From Phallusia fumigata (lineage: Eukaryota > Chordata > Ascidiacea > Phlebobranchia > Ascidiidae), in NCBI GenBank assembly GCA_008931825.1, contig QXVZ01007351.1, positions 1 through 57,968 on the forward strand: DNA of 57,968 nucleotides, given 5' to 3'. A model generated the notes under the pieces. It did not search any database, was not told the origin of the DNA, and saw only the letters and a list, made by a program, of their open reading frames with translations. Position 1 is the first letter of the stretch; every line of letters starts with the position of its first letter. Positions 57,291-57,968 of this stretch are shown piece by piece. The translations under genes and the position numbers were made by a program.

Positions 57291-57968
57291 TTCTGTGTTA
57301 AGCCTCCCGAAAGTCTAATAATAGACACCGTTGCCCTGCTGTAGATTGCCCTGCCAGCTTCTGGCGAGCCTCTTGCAGGCCTGGCGTACTGTGATTCCGA
57401 TCTTGTCATGTCACAAATTTTAGTTACTTTATTGCGCAAACGTATCATTCACTAAAATCGATTTTAACAAACCTGTAATTGAGCAGCAAAATGGTATATT
57501 GCGTTTTAATCGGTAACTACATAAGTTTGCCATGCCCAACTGTGTTTGAACTGCAACTGGTGTCAATTTAAATCGCAAATTTGAAATGCGAATTGCACGT
57601 AATTTACCCAAAGAATGATATGTACAATTGAGTTTATATCACTGGTATAATACAACGTTGATATGTACAAGTTTATTTCTTTACCACTGGTTAAAAAAAC
57701 GTTGGTAATTCAAAAGCTAGGATAGTAGGAAAGCAGAGTGTCGAGATTTGTAATTTTATAATTTTTTAGAAAAAGTGCAATTTAGCAACAAAATGTTACA
57801 TTGTGTTTTAATCGCAAAGTTGTACATGACAGCGCATTACTACCAGTTTTATGCTTTTTTACACATCAAATAAAGCAAACAAAAAGTGCCCATGCTCTTA
57901 GAAACCCTTGACACATTTGTGCAAAAAATCAGTGATGGATTTTACCAACTTGGTAATATAGAACATGT
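57291..57968. other. Right edge, nothing recognised
   Basis: AT-rich with a weak internal duplication: AAC...AAATGGTATATTGCGTTTTAATCG near 57490 resembles AAC...AAATGTTACATTGTGTTTTAATCG near 57790. No gene supported. Confidence 0.4.

Overview
The window reads as nuclear DNA of an animal. It is AT-rich, its genes are cut by short introns with GT-AG borders, and it carries nested cut-and-paste transposons, tRNA-derived SINE-like copies and a long satellite-like array. The intron style, the gene families and splice acceptors lying just upstream of several start codons (compatible with spliced-leader trans-splicing) suggest an ascidian tunicate such as Ciona. That is an inference; the sequence contains no taxonomic marker. 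All gene models were built by hand from splice signals and reading phase.

Layout. 1-3.6 kb: no convincing gene. 3.7-7.7 kb (+): a membrane-anchored PC-esterase-like (SGNH/GDSL) gene. Its second and third coding exons occur twice in tandem, with a single unknown base (N, 6114) at the junction. 7.7-10.5 kb: transposon debris and a SINE-like copy. 10.5-14.2 kb (-) and 19.2-23.4 kb (+): two divergent atlastin-like GTPase genes. 14.7-29.3 kb: copies of a roughly 2.2-kb dispersed repeat, an element with 121-bp direct repeats, and a relic exon of a PC-esterase paralogue. 26.2-30.0 kb (-): a small three-exon gene for a predicted 129-residue membrane protein. 30.7-36.0 kb (-): a six-exon gene for an unrecognised protein of about 636 residues with a TPR-like helical C-terminal half. 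A duplicated pair of its mini-exons appears mutually exclusive by phase, and one intron holds two nested hAT transposons with intact target duplications. 37.0-42.7 and 50.0-56.2 kb: a direct, satellite-like array. 44.7-49.4 kb (-): a third atlastin-like gene lying between the two array blocks. 56.2-58 kb: no gene, one tRNA-like SINE.

The three atlastin-like genes are the core of the window. Each has 11 coding exons with homologous borders, a GTPase domain (GxxxxGKS, DTQG, RDW), a PHPG motif and a helical middle. In place of the usual atlastin transmembrane pair they end in a long Gly/Ala-rich hydrophobic segment and a short polar tail. Gene order does not show a common pathway with the other genes. 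The presence of four genes ending in Gly/Ala-rich hydrophobic segments is suggestive only.
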